Source: Staphylococcus pragensis
Lineage (GTDB): Bacteria > Bacillota > Bacilli > Staphylococcales > Staphylococcaceae
Direction of reading: 5' to 3'
Assembly: GCF_004785665.1 (NCBI RefSeq)
Contig: NZ_SRPJ01000001.1
Location: 1,082,876 to 1,146,875, forward strand
DNA length: 64,000 nucleotides
A program made the translations under genes and the position numbers. Positions 1-10,941 of this stretch are shown one piece after another. How positions within the stretch are numbered: the first letter of the stretch is position 1; each line of letters begins with the position of its first letter. The notes beneath the pieces were generated by a model that did no database searches, was not told where the DNA came from, and saw only the letters and a program-made list of their open reading frames with translations.

Positions 1-15
1 AATGGAGGTTAAATC

Positions 16-1284
16 ATGTACCAAACGATTATTATTGGTGGCGGTCCAAGTGGACTAATGGCGGCAGTCGCTGCTAGTGAGTCTAATAACCAAATTCTTT
101 TATTAGAGAAAAAGAAAGGTTTAGGACGCAAATTGAAAATTTCTGGTGGCGGGCGTTGTAATGTTACCAATCGCCTTCCCTACGCAGAAATCATAAAAAA
201 TATACCTGGGAACGGCAAGTTTCTTTATAGTCCTTTTTCAATTTTTGACAATGAATCTATTATTGAATTTTTTGAAAGCCGTGGCGTTAAACTTAAAGAA
301 GAAGATCACGGTCGTATGTTCCCCGTATCAAATAAAGCTCAAGATGTAGTTGACACTTTGGTAAATACCATTAAAGATCGTCACGTTGAAATTAAAGAAG
401 AAACAATTGTTAATAGTATTACATTAACAGAGGATAATCATTTCAAAGTCACTACTCATAATGGTGAATTCTTCTCTAAAACTGTCATTATTGCAACTGG
501 TGGTACAAGTGTACCTCAAACTGGTTCAACTGGAGACGGTTATAAATTTGCCGAACATTTAGGCCATACGATTACTGAACTCTTCCCTACTGAAGTGCCG
601 ATTACTTCTGCGGAACCGTTTATTAAATCTAAACAATTAAAAGGTTTAAGTCTTAAAGATGTAGAACTATCTGTATTGAAAAAGAACGGCAAGAAACATA
701 TAAGTCATCAGATGGATATGATATTCACGCATTTTGGGGTAAGTGGTCCAGCTGCCTTACGCTGTAGTCAATTTGTATATAAAGAGCAAAAAAATCAGAA
801 GAAACAAGATATTATGATGCAACTTGATGTCTTTCCAGATATTAAAAAAAATGAGTTAGAACAAAAAATCAAAAAAATACTTAACGAAGAGCCTGATAAA
901 TATGTAAAAAATAGTTTAAGAGGTTTAATTGAAGAACGCTATTTACGCTTCATGTTAGAACAAGCAGGAATTGATGATGAAACGACTTATCATCACTTAT
1001 CTAATCAACAACTCACTCGATTTGTTGAATGTTTAAAAGGTTTTACCTTTACAGTTAACGGTACCTTGCCAATAGATAAAGCATTTGTCACAGGTGGTGG
1101 CGTGAGTTTGAAAGAAATTTGGCCGAAAACAATGATGTCTAAGTTACAACCTGGCTTATTTTTATGTGGAGAAGTTCTAGATATACATGGTTATACAGGT
1201 GGATATAATATTACGAGTGCCTTAGTAACTGGTCATGTTGCTGGACATGAAGCTGTACGATTCGAACCAGAAACAGAGCAATAA
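16..1284 (+). CDS. HI0933/YhiN-family FAD-dependent oxidoreductase
   Basis: Predicted cytoplasmic flavoprotein of 422 residues. The N-terminus carries the dinucleotide-binding motif [10 protein letters not shown] (about residues 8-17), followed by [15 protein letters not shown], which is typical of the HI0933/YhiN family. The C-terminal part has the second FAD-contact block with [12 protein letters not shown]. Length is normal for the family (about 400-430). The ATG at 16 has a good ribosome site (ggaggt) just inside the window edge, so the gene looks complete, but its promoter lies outside. Close relatives are B. subtilis YtfP and E. coli YhiN; their substrate is not established, so I give no specific reaction. 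It is convergent with the rhodanese gene and separated from it by a strong hairpin. Confidence 0.9.
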   Translation: MYQTIIIGGGPSGLMAAVAASESNNQILLLEKKKGLGRKLKISGGGRCNVTNRLPYAEIIKNIPGNGKFLYSPFSIFDNESIIEFFESRGVKLKEEDHGRMFPVSNKAQDVVDTLVNTIKDRHVEIKEETIVNSITLTEDNHFKVTTHNGEFFSKTVIIATGGTSVPQTGSTGDGYKFAEHLGHTITELFPTEVPITSAEPFIKSKQLKGLSLKDVELSVLKKNGKKHISHQMDMIFTHFGVSGPAALRCSQFVYKEQKNQKKQDIMMQLDVFPDIKKNELEQKIKKILNEEPDKYVKNSLRGLIEERYLRFMLEQAGIDDETTYHHLSNQQLTRFVECLKGFTFTVNGTLPIDKAFVTGGGVSLKEIWPKTMMSKLQPGLFLCGEVLDIHGYTGGYNITSALVTGHVAGHEAVRFEPETEQ

Positions 1285-1336
1285 AACTCACCTAATTTTA
1301 TATCAAATCTTAATATTTACTTAATTTAATACTAAA

Positions 1337-1380
1337 AAAGATAGCTCGAAAGAATAATTCAAATCTTTCGAGCTATCTTT
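1337..1380. terminator. Bidirectional intrinsic terminator
   Basis: Inverted repeat with 16-base arms (aaagatagctcgaaag and its complement) between convergent genes. There are A and T runs on both sides, so it can serve either strand. Confidence 0.85.
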
Positions 1381-1408
1381 ATATTTTGTATCAAGATTTC
1401 AATTCTAC

Positions 1409-1720
1409 TTAGATACTTTGAATATCTGTTCCTTCAGAACCCCACTCATTCATACCGCCTTCAACGTTAACAGCGTGAATACCTTGATCTTCTAAATATT
1501 TAACTACTTTAGCACTACGCATACCGGCAGCACAGATAATGTAGTATGTTTCATCTTTATTAAATTGATTTAAGTTGTCAGGAATTTGATCCATTGGAAT
1601 TGTTGTAGCTCCAGGAATAATTCCTAATGCAGTTTCTTCATCATTTCTTACATCCACTATATTCACTGGATTAGAATCTAATACTTTCTCTTTTAATTGA
1701 TCTACACTAATTGATTCCAT
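1409..1720 (-). CDS. Single-domain rhodanese-like protein
   Basis: Small rhodanese-like protein of 103 residues, probably a cytoplasmic sulfurtransferase that carries a persulfide on its active cysteine. The active-site loop is CAAGMRS with Cys63, and the preceding VDVRNDEE block is the usual CH2A-type motif. The start has a clear site (aaaggag, 8 bases before ATG). It begins 20 bases after the leuS stop on the same strand, so it is probably co-transcribed with leuS and shares T-box control. Partner and sulfur acceptor are unknown from sequence. There is no second domain and no signal peptide. Confidence 0.9.
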   Translation of the reverse strand: MESISVDQLKEKVLDSNPVNIVDVRNDEETALGIIPGATTIPMDQIPDNLNQFNKDETYYIICAAGMRSAKVVKYLEDQGIHAVNVEGGMNEWGSEGTDIQSI

Positions 1721-1740
1721 TTTTTAAAACTCCTTTAAAT

Positions 1741-4155
1741 TTATTTAGCAACAATGTTAACTAATTTTTGAGGTACAGCAATGATTTTTTTAATATCTTT
1801 ACCTTCAATTGATAGTTTAACATTTTCATCTTGTAATGCTAAATCTTGCATTTCTTCTTTAGATAAATCTTTAGGGATATTTAATTTAGCTCTAACTTTT
1901 CCGTTAACTTGTACAACAATTTCTACTTCTGCATCTACAAGTAATGATTCATCGTAAGTAGGCCATGGTTGATACGTAATTGTATCAGCATTACCTAAAC
2001 GATTCCATAACTCTTCACCGATGTGCGGAGCAATTGGAGCTAACATTTTAACAAATCCTTCTGCGTAAGGTTTGTAAATTTCATTCACTTTATAGCAATC
2101 GTTAATAAATACCATTAATTGACTGATAGCAGTATTGAAGTTAAGTGTATTAAAGTCTTCTGTCACTTTTTTAACAGTTTGGTTATAAACTTTATCTAAT
2201 GAATTATCGTTATTTTCTACAATTTTATCAGAAAGTGAACCATCTTCATTGATAAATAATCGCCATACTCTATCTAAGAAACGTCTAGATCCATCTAATC
2301 CATTTTCACTCCACGCAATAGCAGCATCTAAAGGTCCCATGAACATTTCATAAAGACGTAATGTGTCAGCACCATGTGAGGCTACGATATCATCAGGGTT
2401 AACTACATTACCTTTAGATTTACTCATTTTTTCATTACCTTCCCCAAGAATCATACCTTGGTTAAATAATTTTTGGAAAGGTTCTTTAGTTGGTACAACG
2501 CCTAAATCATATAACACTTTATGCCAGAAACGAGCATATAATAAGTGAAGCACTGCATGTTCTACCCCGCCGATGTATAAATCAACTGGTAACCAATGTT
2601 TTAGTTTTTCAGGGTCAGCTAACATTTTATCATTATGAGGGTCGATGTAACGTAAATAGTACCAGCAACTACCTGCCCATTGTGGCATTGTATTTGTTTC
2701 ACGACGGCCTTTCATACCTGTTTTTTCATCTACTACATTTACAAACTCATCGATATTAGCTAATGGAGATTCACCTGTACCTGATGGTTTAATTTCGTCT
2801 GTTTCTGGAAGTAACAATGGTAGTTCATCTTCTGGAACAGTTGTCATTGAACCATCTTCCCAATGAATAATCGGAATAGGTTCACCCCAATAACGTTGTC
2901 TACTGAATAACCAGTCTCTTAATTTATAATTAACTTTCTTTTCTCCAGCGCCTTTAGCTTCAAGTAATTCAATTGCTTTTTTGATAGCCGCTTCGTTATC
3001 TAATCCATCTAAGTCACCAGAGTTAACATGTGCTCCTACGCCAGTGTAAGCTTCTTTTTGAACGTCGCCACCTTCAATGACTTCGATGATTGGTAAGTCA
3101 AATTTAACAGCAAATTCGTGGTCACGTTCGTCATGTGCTGGTACCGCCATTACTGCACCTGTGCCATAACTTGATAATACGTAATCAGCAATCCAAATTG
3201 GTAATTTCTCACCTGATAAAGGATTAATTGCATAAGCTCCTGTAAATACACCTGATTTATCTTTTGCTAAGTCCGTACGTTCTAAGTCAGATTTTTTAGA
3301 AGCTTCTTCTTGATAACGTTTAACTTCTTCTTTTTTATCTTCTGAAGTAATGTCATTTACTAACGCGTGTTCAGGACTTAACACTAAGAATGTAGTACCG
3401 TAGATCGTATCTGGACGTGTTGTGAAGACATCGATTGAAGCATCATTATCTTCAACTTCAAACGAAACACGAGCCCCTTCAGAACGACCAATCCAGTTAC
3501 GTTGCATATCTTTAATAGATTCAGGCCAGTCTAATTCATTTAAGTCTTCTAATAAACGGTCAGCATATTCAGTAATTTTTAATACCCATTGTTTCATTGG
3601 ACGACGGTATACTGGATGTCCACCACGTTCAGATACACCATCAACAACTTCTTCATTTGATAGAACAGTACCTAAAGCTGGACACCAGTTAACTGCTACT
3701 TCATCTACATAAGCTAGACCTTTATTATAAAGTTGAATGAAAATCCATTGTGTCCATTTATAATATTCTGGGTCAGTCGTATTCACTTCTCTATCCCAGT
3801 CGTAACTGAAACCTAACTCTTGAATTTGACGTTTAAACGTTTGAACATTTTGTTTTGTAAATTCTCTTGGGTCATTACCTGTATCTAAAGCATATTGTTC
3901 AGCTGGTAGACCAAACGCATCCCATCCCATTGGATGTAATACATTGTAGCCTTGCATACGTTTATAACGTGAAATGATGTCTGTTGCGGTATATCCCTCT
4001 GGATGACCTACGTGAAGTCCTGCGCCTGATGGATATGGGAACATATCTAATGCATAAAATTTCTTCTGACCTAAATTATCACTAGCTTTAAAAGTTTTAT
4101 TATCAGCCCAATAATTTTGCCATTTCTTTTCGATTTCTTTGTGATTGTAACCCAA
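1741..4155 (-). CDS. leuS: Leucyl-tRNA synthetase
   Basis: Charges tRNA-Leu with leucine; cytoplasmic class I synthetase of 804 residues, the normal bacterial size. The HIGH-type motif is seen as HVGHPEGY (about residues 48-55) and the KMSKS loop as [10 protein letters not shown] in the C-terminal half. The CP1 editing domain between them has TTRPDTIYG and [12 protein letters not shown]. Translation starts at a TTG (4155) behind ggagga at proper spacing; no nearby ATG fits. A T-box leader with its own terminator precedes it, so expression should rise when tRNA-Leu is uncharged. The rhodanese gene follows in the same transcript. Confidence 0.98.
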   Translation of the reverse strand: MGYNHKEIEKKWQNYWADNKTFKASDNLGQKKFYALDMFPYPSGAGLHVGHPEGYTATDIISRYKRMQGYNVLHPMGWDAFGLPAEQYALDTGNDPREFTKQNVQTFKRQIQELGFSYDWDREVNTTDPEYYKWTQWIFIQLYNKGLAYVDEVAVNWCPALGTVLSNEEVVDGVSERGGHPVYRRPMKQWVLKITEYADRLLEDLNELDWPESIKDMQRNWIGRSEGARVSFEVEDNDASIDVFTTRPDTIYGTTFLVLSPEHALVNDITSEDKKEEVKRYQEEASKKSDLERTDLAKDKSGVFTGAYAINPLSGEKLPIWIADYVLSSYGTGAVMAVPAHDERDHEFAVKFDLPIIEVIEGGDVQKEAYTGVGAHVNSGDLDGLDNEAAIKKAIELLEAKGAGEKKVNYKLRDWLFSRQRYWGEPIPIIHWEDGSMTTVPEDELPLLLPETDEIKPSGTGESPLANIDEFVNVVDEKTGMKGRRETNTMPQWAGSCWYYLRYIDPHNDKMLADPEKLKHWLPVDLYIGGVEHAVLHLLYARFWHKVLYDLGVVPTKEPFQKLFNQGMILGEGNEKMSKSKGNVVNPDDIVASHGADTLRLYEMFMGPLDAAIAWSENGLDGSRRFLDRVWRLFINEDGSLSDKIVENNDNSLDKVYNQTVKKVTEDFNTLNFNTAISQLMVFINDCYKVNEIYKPYAEGFVKMLAPIAPHIGEELWNRLGNADTITYQPWPTYDESLLVDAEVEIVVQVNGKVRAKLNIPKDLSKEEMQDLALQDENVKLSIEGKDIKKIIAVPQKLVNIVAK

Positions 4156-4175
4156 AGTTTCTCCTCCTAAGACAA

Positions 4176-4386
4176 ATAAAAAACACCTCTAACTATTACA
4201 TTTTAAAGGGACGACTTATAAGCCGCGGTACCACCCTAATTCACATAACTATGTGCACTTTATAATAGTAAGAGATGTTTTAAATTTAATTATTTAACGG
4301 TAAGTTCACTTAATTCTTAACACTAGTTTACACCACCACTAGCTCTCTGTTGAAAAGTCTTTAAGCTACTACTCCAATACAATTTA
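4176..4386 (-). promoter_or_regulatory. T-box leader of leuS
   Basis: The minus strand carries the T-box core AGGGTGGTACCGCG (4224-4237). Upstream is a stem I region with the AGAGAG and GGTGGTG bulge motifs. The likely specifier loop reads GAA-CTT-ACC, with CTT at 4302-4304, a leucine codon matching the downstream synthetase. The terminator is a long pairing of 4263-4279 with 4182-4198 (15 of 17 bases), followed by a T run on the transcript. It encloses the T-box, so tRNA binding would stabilise the antiterminator. The specifier choice is an inference from the motif context. Confidence 0.93.
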
Positions 4387-4415
4387 ATATTATGAGATTC
4401 GCGCCTTATTTGCAA
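4387..4415 (-). promoter_or_regulatory. Sigma-A promoter of leuS leader
   Basis: On the minus strand TTGCAA (-35, 4410-4415) and TAATAT (-10, 4387-4392) are separated by 17 bases, and transcription would start just before T-box stem I. Confidence 0.6.
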
Positions 4416-4456
4416 GTGGTTAAACTAATTTTATTAAAAGTGATTTACTCTTAAAA

Positions 4457-5647
4457 TTATTGACGAGTATTTCTTGGATGTTTGCCTTTTGGTAAACCTT
4501 TATCAAAAACAGCAAGGAAAATCATAGCAACAATTAAAAGAAGCATAATTCCTATGAACATTGCACTCATATTAAAGGTATCTACCAACACACCACCGAT
4601 GAATGGGCCGAACGCTTTACCTACTGTAGAGGCTGAATTAACAACACCTTGATATTGACCTTGTTTACCTTCAGGCGCAAGATAATTAGCAATAGTAGGA
4701 ACTGCTGGCCATACAAACATTTCACCAAACGTTAGAATAATCATACCGATTAAGAATACAGTAAATTGTTGCGCAAAGCTTGTAACAAAGAATGCAAGCA
4801 TAAAGATTAAAATTCCAACGAACATTTGTGCTTTTAAATTACCTTTTAATAGTACAATAACAGGTCTAATTAATGGTTGCGCAACTAAAATCATGATACC
4901 GTTAACAGTCCAAAGAATACTGTATTGAGATAATGAAATGTTTAGTTCTTGTGTGTATGATGCAATAGTTGTTTCCCATTGAATGTAGGCAATCCAACAA
5001 ATAGCAAACATTCCACATAAAGCAAGTAAAGCCATGAAACGTTTTTTATTTTCTTTACTTTTAATATCAATACTGTCAGGGGCTTTCATCTTAGCATGAT
5101 ATTCAAGATTGAATTGAGTCACTGCTATTAATGTAAATAGAACATACATAATTAAGTTTGCTATAAAGATATAATTAAAACTCAATTCTGCTACGAAACC
5201 ACCTAAAGCAGCGCCAAGCGCAACGCCCATATTTTGTGCTAAATAGATAGCATTAAAAGTCGTTCTACCTCCGTTAGGCCAAACGGCACCTGCCATCGCA
5301 AATATTGTGGGAACTATCATTCCACCACCAAATCCTAGTAAGACTAACCAAACCGCATACCATGGCCACCCATGGAAGAAGTTTAATAAAGTAGTACTAG
5401 TCAAACATGTAAAGGCACCTATCATAATTGTGCGATAACCACCCAATTTATCAAATAATGAACCGCCTAGTAAGTTACCAACTACCATGCCGAATGAGTT
5501 CACCATTAGAACGAGCGTAGCTGTTGTTAAACTCTTACCAAGTTCTTCTTTCATATAAATTGTGTTTAAAGGCCATAAAAAGCTGGCACCAGTTATATTT
5601 AGCGCCATGCCAATAACTAGCCACCATACTGATTTAGGTATATTCAT
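4457..5647 (-). CDS. MFS transporter, drug-efflux type
   Basis: Integral membrane protein of 396 residues with about 12 hydrophobic segments and the MFS loop motif GGSLFDKLGGYRTI between TM2 and TM3. Length and motifs fit a proton-driven drug or metabolite exporter, but the substrate cannot be read from sequence. I place the start at the ATG at 5647 (MNIPKSVWW), which has agagggg 8 bases upstream; the open frame continues 15 codons further without a good ribosome site. It is a single gene, divergent from the radical-SAM gene at 5757, and lies upstream of the leuS T-box unit on the same strand. Confidence 0.88.
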   Translation of the reverse strand: MNIPKSVWWLVIGMALNITGASFLWPLNTIYMKEELGKSLTTATLVLMVNSFGMVVGNLLGGSLFDKLGGYRTIMIGAFTCLTSTTLLNFFHGWPWYAVWLVLLGFGGGMIVPTIFAMAGAVWPNGGRTTFNAIYLAQNMGVALGAALGGFVAELSFNYIFIANLIMYVLFTLIAVTQFNLEYHAKMKAPDSIDIKSKENKKRFMALLALCGMFAICWIAYIQWETTIASYTQELNISLSQYSILWTVNGIMILVAQPLIRPVIVLLKGNLKAQMFVGILIFMLAFFVTSFAQQFTVFLIGMIILTFGEMFVWPAVPTIANYLAPEGKQGQYQGVVNSASTVGKAFGPFIGGVLVDTFNMSAMFIGIMLLLIVAMIFLAVFDKGLPKGKHPRNTRQ

Positions 5648-5756
5648 ATTTCTAGTCCCCTCTTTATATATTTGTAGAACCACATTAAACACTATAACAT
5701 TAAAATATGTTAAAATCTTTACTTAGAACTAAGTTAGATAGAAAGGATAATGTATT

Positions 5757-7273
<1,517 letters not shown>

Positions 7274-7294
7274 TTCAATAAACAAAGAAATTTA

Positions 7295-7337
7295 AAACGA
7301 GCTTAACACATTATCATCCCATGTGTTAAGCTCGTTT
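7295..7337. terminator. Bidirectional terminator between mnmM and rot
   Basis: Perfect inverted repeat with 16-base arms (aaacgagcttaacaca at 7295-7310 and its complement at 7322-7337) between convergent genes. Confidence 0.9.
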
Positions 7338-7343
7338 ATTTAA

Positions 7344-7745
7344 TTAAACTTCCATTAATGATTTTAGGCTTTCTTCAAATAATTGATACCTTTTTTTAAT
7401 GTTATTAGTAATAAAATTAAGTAATTCAAATTTATCTTCTTTTTTATTTTCATTAAAGTGAATAATTACTGTGCGCTCATCATCTAAAGGACGTTCTTTA
7501 TATATCCATTCAGATTGAACTAAATTATTATAAGTCCGTGTTCTTTTATATGATTTAATACAAACGTAACTATCCATTTCTTTTAACGTCATAGGTCCCT
7601 TATCCCATAACGTTAACAAAATTAAAACTTCTTCTTTTGATAAGTCGTAATTTTCATAAATTACCTTGAATACAGAATTAATTTCTTTACATAATTCCTC
7701 TAATTTTAATATCATCGTTATATTTTCATTAGCTTGATTACTCAA
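7344..7745 (-). CDS. rot: Rot, SarA/MarR-family virulence regulator
   Basis: DNA-binding regulator of 133 residues, the SarA-family protein Rot (repressor of toxins), which in S. aureus is controlled post-transcriptionally by RNAIII. The core winged-helix block is strongly Rot-like: [16 protein letters not shown], then [11 protein letters not shown] and [10 protein letters not shown]. The open frame could start at an ATG at 7763, but a near-perfect Shine-Dalgarno (aaggagggg) lies inside that stretch and sits 6 bases before a TTG at 7745. I choose the TTG, which gives the length of S. aureus Rot. The position between mnmM and a YtpA-like gene also matches S. aureus. Confidence 0.92.
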   Translation of the reverse strand: MSNQANENITMILKLEELCKEINSVFKVIYENYDLSKEEVLILLTLWDKGPMTLKEMDSYVCIKSYKRTRTYNNLVQSEWIYKERPLDDERTVIIHFNENKKEDKFELLNFITNNIKKRYQLFEESLKSLMEV

Positions 7746-8034
7746 GGCAATCCCCTCCTTCATGTAAATAATCCTATCCCTATCAATTTATGATATGATT
7801 TTGACACTTCTAACCCTTGTAAATAATCATAATACTCTTGAATTATGATTAATAATTCACTTAAAATCTATATGTAAAAATGTTTGTTTTTTATATAAAA
7901 CTACAAACTTTTAAACATGCAATATCAATAAAATTTTATAAATTTATTCAATTAAAATATACCAATTCTCCTAATTTTATTCAACTTTCAATATGTAGTT
8001 TTAATTTTATAAACTAAAGATATGTTTATTAAAA
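7746..8034 (-). other. Rot upstream region, AT-rich, no gene
   Basis: About 290 bases of very AT-rich DNA between the rot start and the terminator of the next gene. I see no open frame with a ribosome site and no convincing hairpin. It presumably holds the rot promoter(s) and regulator binding sites, but I cannot assign one. Confidence 0.4.
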
Positions 8035-8083
8035 AATCAGGATTGCCCCCCTCTTTGTTTTACAAAGGTTGATAATCCTGATT
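8035..8083 (-). terminator. Terminator of the YtpA-like gene
   Basis: Arms aatcaggatt (8035-8044) and aatcctgatt (8074-8083); on the minus strand the hairpin is followed by a T run. Confidence 0.8.
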
Positions 8084-8095
8084 CTTTACTATGAT

Positions 8096-8923
8096 TTAAA
8101 TGTCTTCAATTTCTTCCTCCTTTACAATAAATCCCATAGTATTCACACTGTTATTTAAAAACGTTAAGACATAACGCATCACTTGATCACGTTCAGGCTC
8201 ATTATGTATTTCATGATATAGTCCTTCCCACGCTTTATAATAAAATTCCGTCGTAGCAAGTTGTTGTTTTAATTCAGCAATTGAATGTGTATCTAATAAT
8301 TTATCTTCAGTACCATACATTAATAAGGTTGGAAGTGGTTTTACATCTTGAATATGTTGCAAAGTGTCTTTCATTGTTTCAATAATGATGTTGTACCATT
8401 TGTAAGTCACTTTTTTAAGTATTAACCCATCTTGTTTAGTCTCTTCGATAACTTCATCATTACGAGTTAAGTCACTATAATTAATACCTAATTTAAAGCG
8501 AGCATCCTTAGAAGCTTTGCCTATATTAGAAATGAACATGTTTTTGCGAGTCTTATTATTTTTTTGTAATTCAAGCATTGGAGACAATAATAACATTCCT
8601 TCAATTGGCACGTCATTTTTTTCCAAAAGATTTAATACAATAAGTCCACCTAAACCTACACCCATCACAAATGTAGGTAATTTATATTCATTCGCAATTT
8701 TAACCCATTCTAAGACGCTTTCATGATATACATTGAAACTTTTCAAATGACCTTTATTAATGCGTGAAGTTTGTCCTTGTCCTGGTAAATCTCCCATAAT
8801 TACATGATAGCCATTACGTCTTAACATTGTAATGACATAGGCATAACGTCCTGTATGTTCTAAAATATTATGTACTATGACTACTACGCCTTTAGCATCT
8901 TGTTCTGTTTCCCACTTCCACAT
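8096..8923 (-). CDS. YtpA-like alpha/beta hydrolase lacking the catalytic serine
   Basis: Alpha/beta hydrolase fold protein of 275 residues, closest in layout to B. subtilis YtpA (lysophospholipase/monoacylglycerol lipase group): MWKWE start, GDLPGQGQTSR, and WEGLYHEIHNEPE near the C-terminus. The nucleophile elbow, GHSMGG in YtpA, reads GVGLGG here (residues 88-93), so Ser is replaced by Gly90. The oxyanion HG region is also changed (VHNILEH). The acid (GTEDK) and His (YHE) remain. It is either a pseudo-enzyme or uses another chemistry. Start ATG at 8923 chosen for aaggga 8 bases upstream and for the MW start shared with YtpA; the frame extends 6 codons further. Confidence 0.8.
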   Translation of the reverse strand: MWKWETEQDAKGVVVIVHNILEHTGRYAYVITMLRRNGYHVIMGDLPGQGQTSRINKGHLKSFNVYHESVLEWVKIANEYKLPTFVMGVGLGGLIVLNLLEKNDVPIEGMLLLSPMLELQKNNKTRKNMFISNIGKASKDARFKLGINYSDLTRNDEVIEETKQDGLILKKVTYKWYNIIIETMKDTLQHIQDVKPLPTLLMYGTEDKLLDTHSIAELKQQLATTEFYYKAWEGLYHEIHNEPERDQVMRYVLTFLNNSVNTMGFIVKEEEIEDI

Positions 8924-9084
8924 ATCTATTAATCCCTTCATACTTAAATTCCAACAACAATATTATATCAGATAATACACTATGATTGGTGTATGTCATC
9001 CATCTTTGAAGTATCTTAATTTAAATATTTTAGTTATGAAATAACTATATGTGTAATTATACATTATAAATACTTTTCAGATAA

Positions 9085-9099
9085 TTGAAAACGCTTTCT
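9085..9099 (+). promoter_or_regulatory. cre site (CcpA operator) of proline dehydrogenase
   Basis: TTGAAAACGCTTTCT matches the cre consensus WTGNAANCGNWNNCW at every constrained position. It abuts the -35 of the predicted promoter, so CcpA binding should repress. CcpA repression of putA is known in staphylococci. Confidence 0.85.
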
Positions 9100-9128
9100 T
9101 GATAGTGATTTTCATGCTAAACTATATA
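9099..9128 (+). promoter_or_regulatory. Sigma-A promoter of proline dehydrogenase
   Basis: TTGATA (9099-9104), 18-base spacer, TATATA (9123-9128), directly downstream of the cre. Confidence 0.55.
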
Positions 9129-9164
9129 TAAATAAACGATTTGTGGGTAATGGAGGAATTAAAA

Positions 9165-10166
9165 ATGTCACTTTTCAGAGATTTTTTTATCGCTTTATCT
9201 AATAGTACATATTTAAATGAAACAGCAAAAAGAATTGGACCACGCATGGGTGCTGATAAAGTCGTTGCAGGCAATACAATTGAACAACTTATAGAAACGA
9301 TTGAAAGATTAAATGACAAAAACATCGAAGTTACTGTAGATAACTTAGGAGAATTTGTGGGTACAGAAGCTGAAGCTAATCAAGCTAAAAATGAAATTCT
9401 TGAAGTTATGCAAGCAGTTAAAGACTATAATGTTGATGCTCACATGTCTGTTAAATTAAGCTCTTTAGGGGCAGAATTCGATTTAAATTTAGCTTACGAA
9501 AATTTAAGAGAAATCCTTCTAAAAGCAGACGAATTTGATAAAATGCATATTAATATTGATACAGAAAAATATCAAAGTTTACAACAAATTATTGAAGTCC
9601 TTGATAAATTAAAAGGCGAATTTAAAAATGTAGGTACAGTGATTCAAGCATACTTATACGATGCTGATGATTTACTAGATAAATATTCTGACTTACGCCT
9701 ACGTTTAGTTAAAGGTGCATATAAAGAAGAAGCAAATATAGCATATCAAACTAAAGAGGAAATTGATGAGAATTACATTAGACTTATTGAAAAACGATTG
9801 CTTAATGCTAGAAACTTCACTTCTATTGCAACGCATGACGATAGAATAATTAATCATGTTAAACAATTTGCAAAAGATCATCACATTGATAAAGATAATT
9901 TTGAGTTCCAAATGTTATATGGTTTCCGTAGTGAACTAGCTGAACAAATTGCTAGAGAAGGCTATCATTTTACGATATATGTACCATATGGTAACGATTG
10001 GTTCGCTTATTTCATGAGACGACTTGCAGAGCGTCCACAAAACTTAGCATTAGCTTATCAAGAATTTGTATCAACAGAGACGTTGAAAAAAGTGGGACTT
10101 GCTAGCGCAGTTGGTATTGGTAGCTTAACCATTTTATCAGGAGCTGTAAAATTATTTAGAAAATAA
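9165..10166 (+). CDS. putA: Proline dehydrogenase
   Basis: FAD-dependent proline dehydrogenase of 333 residues, oxidising proline to pyrroline-5-carboxylate at the membrane. It is the monofunctional Gram-positive type, not the long bifunctional PutA. The beta/alpha barrel motifs are visible: VSVKLSSLG-like (MSVKLSSLGAEF), IDTEKY, LRLVKGAYKE and the C-terminal YVPYGNDWFAYFMRRLAERPQN, which holds the substrate-binding arginines. I start at the ATG at 9165 (MSLFRDFF) behind tggagga; the open frame begins 8 codons earlier without a site. A perfect cre upstream indicates glucose repression. A strong terminator follows. Confidence 0.96.
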   Translation: MSLFRDFFIALSNSTYLNETAKRIGPRMGADKVVAGNTIEQLIETIERLNDKNIEVTVDNLGEFVGTEAEANQAKNEILEVMQAVKDYNVDAHMSVKLSSLGAEFDLNLAYENLREILLKADEFDKMHINIDTEKYQSLQQIIEVLDKLKGEFKNVGTVIQAYLYDADDLLDKYSDLRLRLVKGAYKEEANIAYQTKEEIDENYIRLIEKRLLNARNFTSIATHDDRIINHVKQFAKDHHIDKDNFEFQMLYGFRSELAEQIAREGYHFTIYVPYGNDWFAYFMRRLAERPQNLALAYQEFVSTETLKKVGLASAVGIGSLTILSGAVKLFRK

Positions 10167-10237
10167 AATAGTTAAATGTAGATTAAGAATTAAATCAAGA
10201 TTATAAATATAGATAAAGTTTTAATTCTTATACATAA

Positions 10238-10282
10238 GGCACTTCGTTATTTAATGATAGACATTAAATCAAACGAAGTGCC
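10238..10282 (+). terminator. Terminator of proline dehydrogenase gene
   Basis: Arms ggcacttcgtt (10238-10248) and aacgaagtgcc (10272-10282), with an extended inner stem and a T6 run after. Confidence 0.9.
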
Positions 10283-10320
10283 CTTTTTTAAGTATTTAAT
10301 TATAAAAATAAATGAACAAA

Positions 10321-10445
10321 AGTGTGCACACATTTACGCAAATAGTTCTAACGTAAATTATGAAGTGTATTTGCGAAGACGCCTAGTGGAAAGGAAAGTG
10401 TCGAGTTAGTACAGGTTCGAGACTTCCAATAAGCAAGCGTCGCAA
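10321..10445. repeat. Structured intergenic element, possible dispersed repeat
   Basis: Non-coding stretch between putA and ribH with nested pairings: a gtgtgcacac palindrome near 10323; CGCAAATA (10337-10344) against TATTTGCG (10368-10375); GACGC (10378-10382) against GCGTC (10437-10441); and inside the last, a hairpin made by a GGAAAG...TCGA arm and TCGAGACTTCC. Its composition is more GC-rich than its flanks. It resembles the structured repeats scattered between staphylococcal genes, but I see only one copy in this window. Confidence 0.5.
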
Positions 10446-10469
10446 CAAAATGAGTCAATGTACAAGTAA

Positions 10470-10928
10470 TTAAAATTGTTTTAGTAAGTTAGCCATTTCA
10501 ATCGCACTAACCGCTGCTTCAGCACCTTTGTTACCCGCTTTAGTGCCTGCACGTTCAACAGCTTGTTCAATACTTTCAGTTGTTAAAACACCGAAAATGA
10601 CTGGCGTATCAGTTACATCGTTAGCTTTAGATACTCCTTTAGCCACTTCGTTACATACATAATCATAGTGTGATGTAGCGCCTCTAATGACACATCCAAG
10701 TGTAATAACGGCATCATATTCACCTTTTTGAGCTAACTTTTTCGCTACTAAAGGAATTTCAAATGCACCTGGTACATAAGCTACATCGATATTATTTTCA
10801 TCAACACCATGTCTAATTAATGTATCTTGCGCACCATCTAAAAGACGACCTGTAATAAAATCATTAAACCTACTCACTACTACCGCAATTTTTAAATCTG
10901 TACCTACTAATTTACCTTCAAAATTCAT
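10470..10928 (-). CDS. ribH: 6,7-dimethyl-8-ribityllumazine synthase
   Basis: Penultimate enzyme of riboflavin synthesis; joins 5-amino-6-ribitylaminouracil with 3,4-dihydroxy-2-butanone 4-phosphate. It has 152 residues, the normal size, forming an icosahedral cytoplasmic assembly in relatives. Motifs: [10 protein letters not shown] (substrate loop), VPGAFEIP, and GATSHYDYV containing the conserved His. It is the last gene of the ribD-ribE-ribBA-ribH operon, 13 bases after ribBA, with an aggag-type site before the ATG. The operon is under the FMN riboswitch at 13969-14099. Confidence 0.98.
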   Translation of the reverse strand: MNFEGKLVGTDLKIAVVVSRFNDFITGRLLDGAQDTLIRHGVDENNIDVAYVPGAFEIPLVAKKLAQKGEYDAVITLGCVIRGATSHYDYVCNEVAKGVSKANDVTDTPVIFGVLTTESIEQAVERAGTKAGNKGAEAAVSAIEMANLLKQF

Positions 10929-10941
10929 TTTAAATCTCCTC

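Noticed and set aside
2363..3712. Plus-strand frames inside leuS
   Set aside because: They are opposite to a fully supported synthetase, lack ribosome sites and have no domain pattern.
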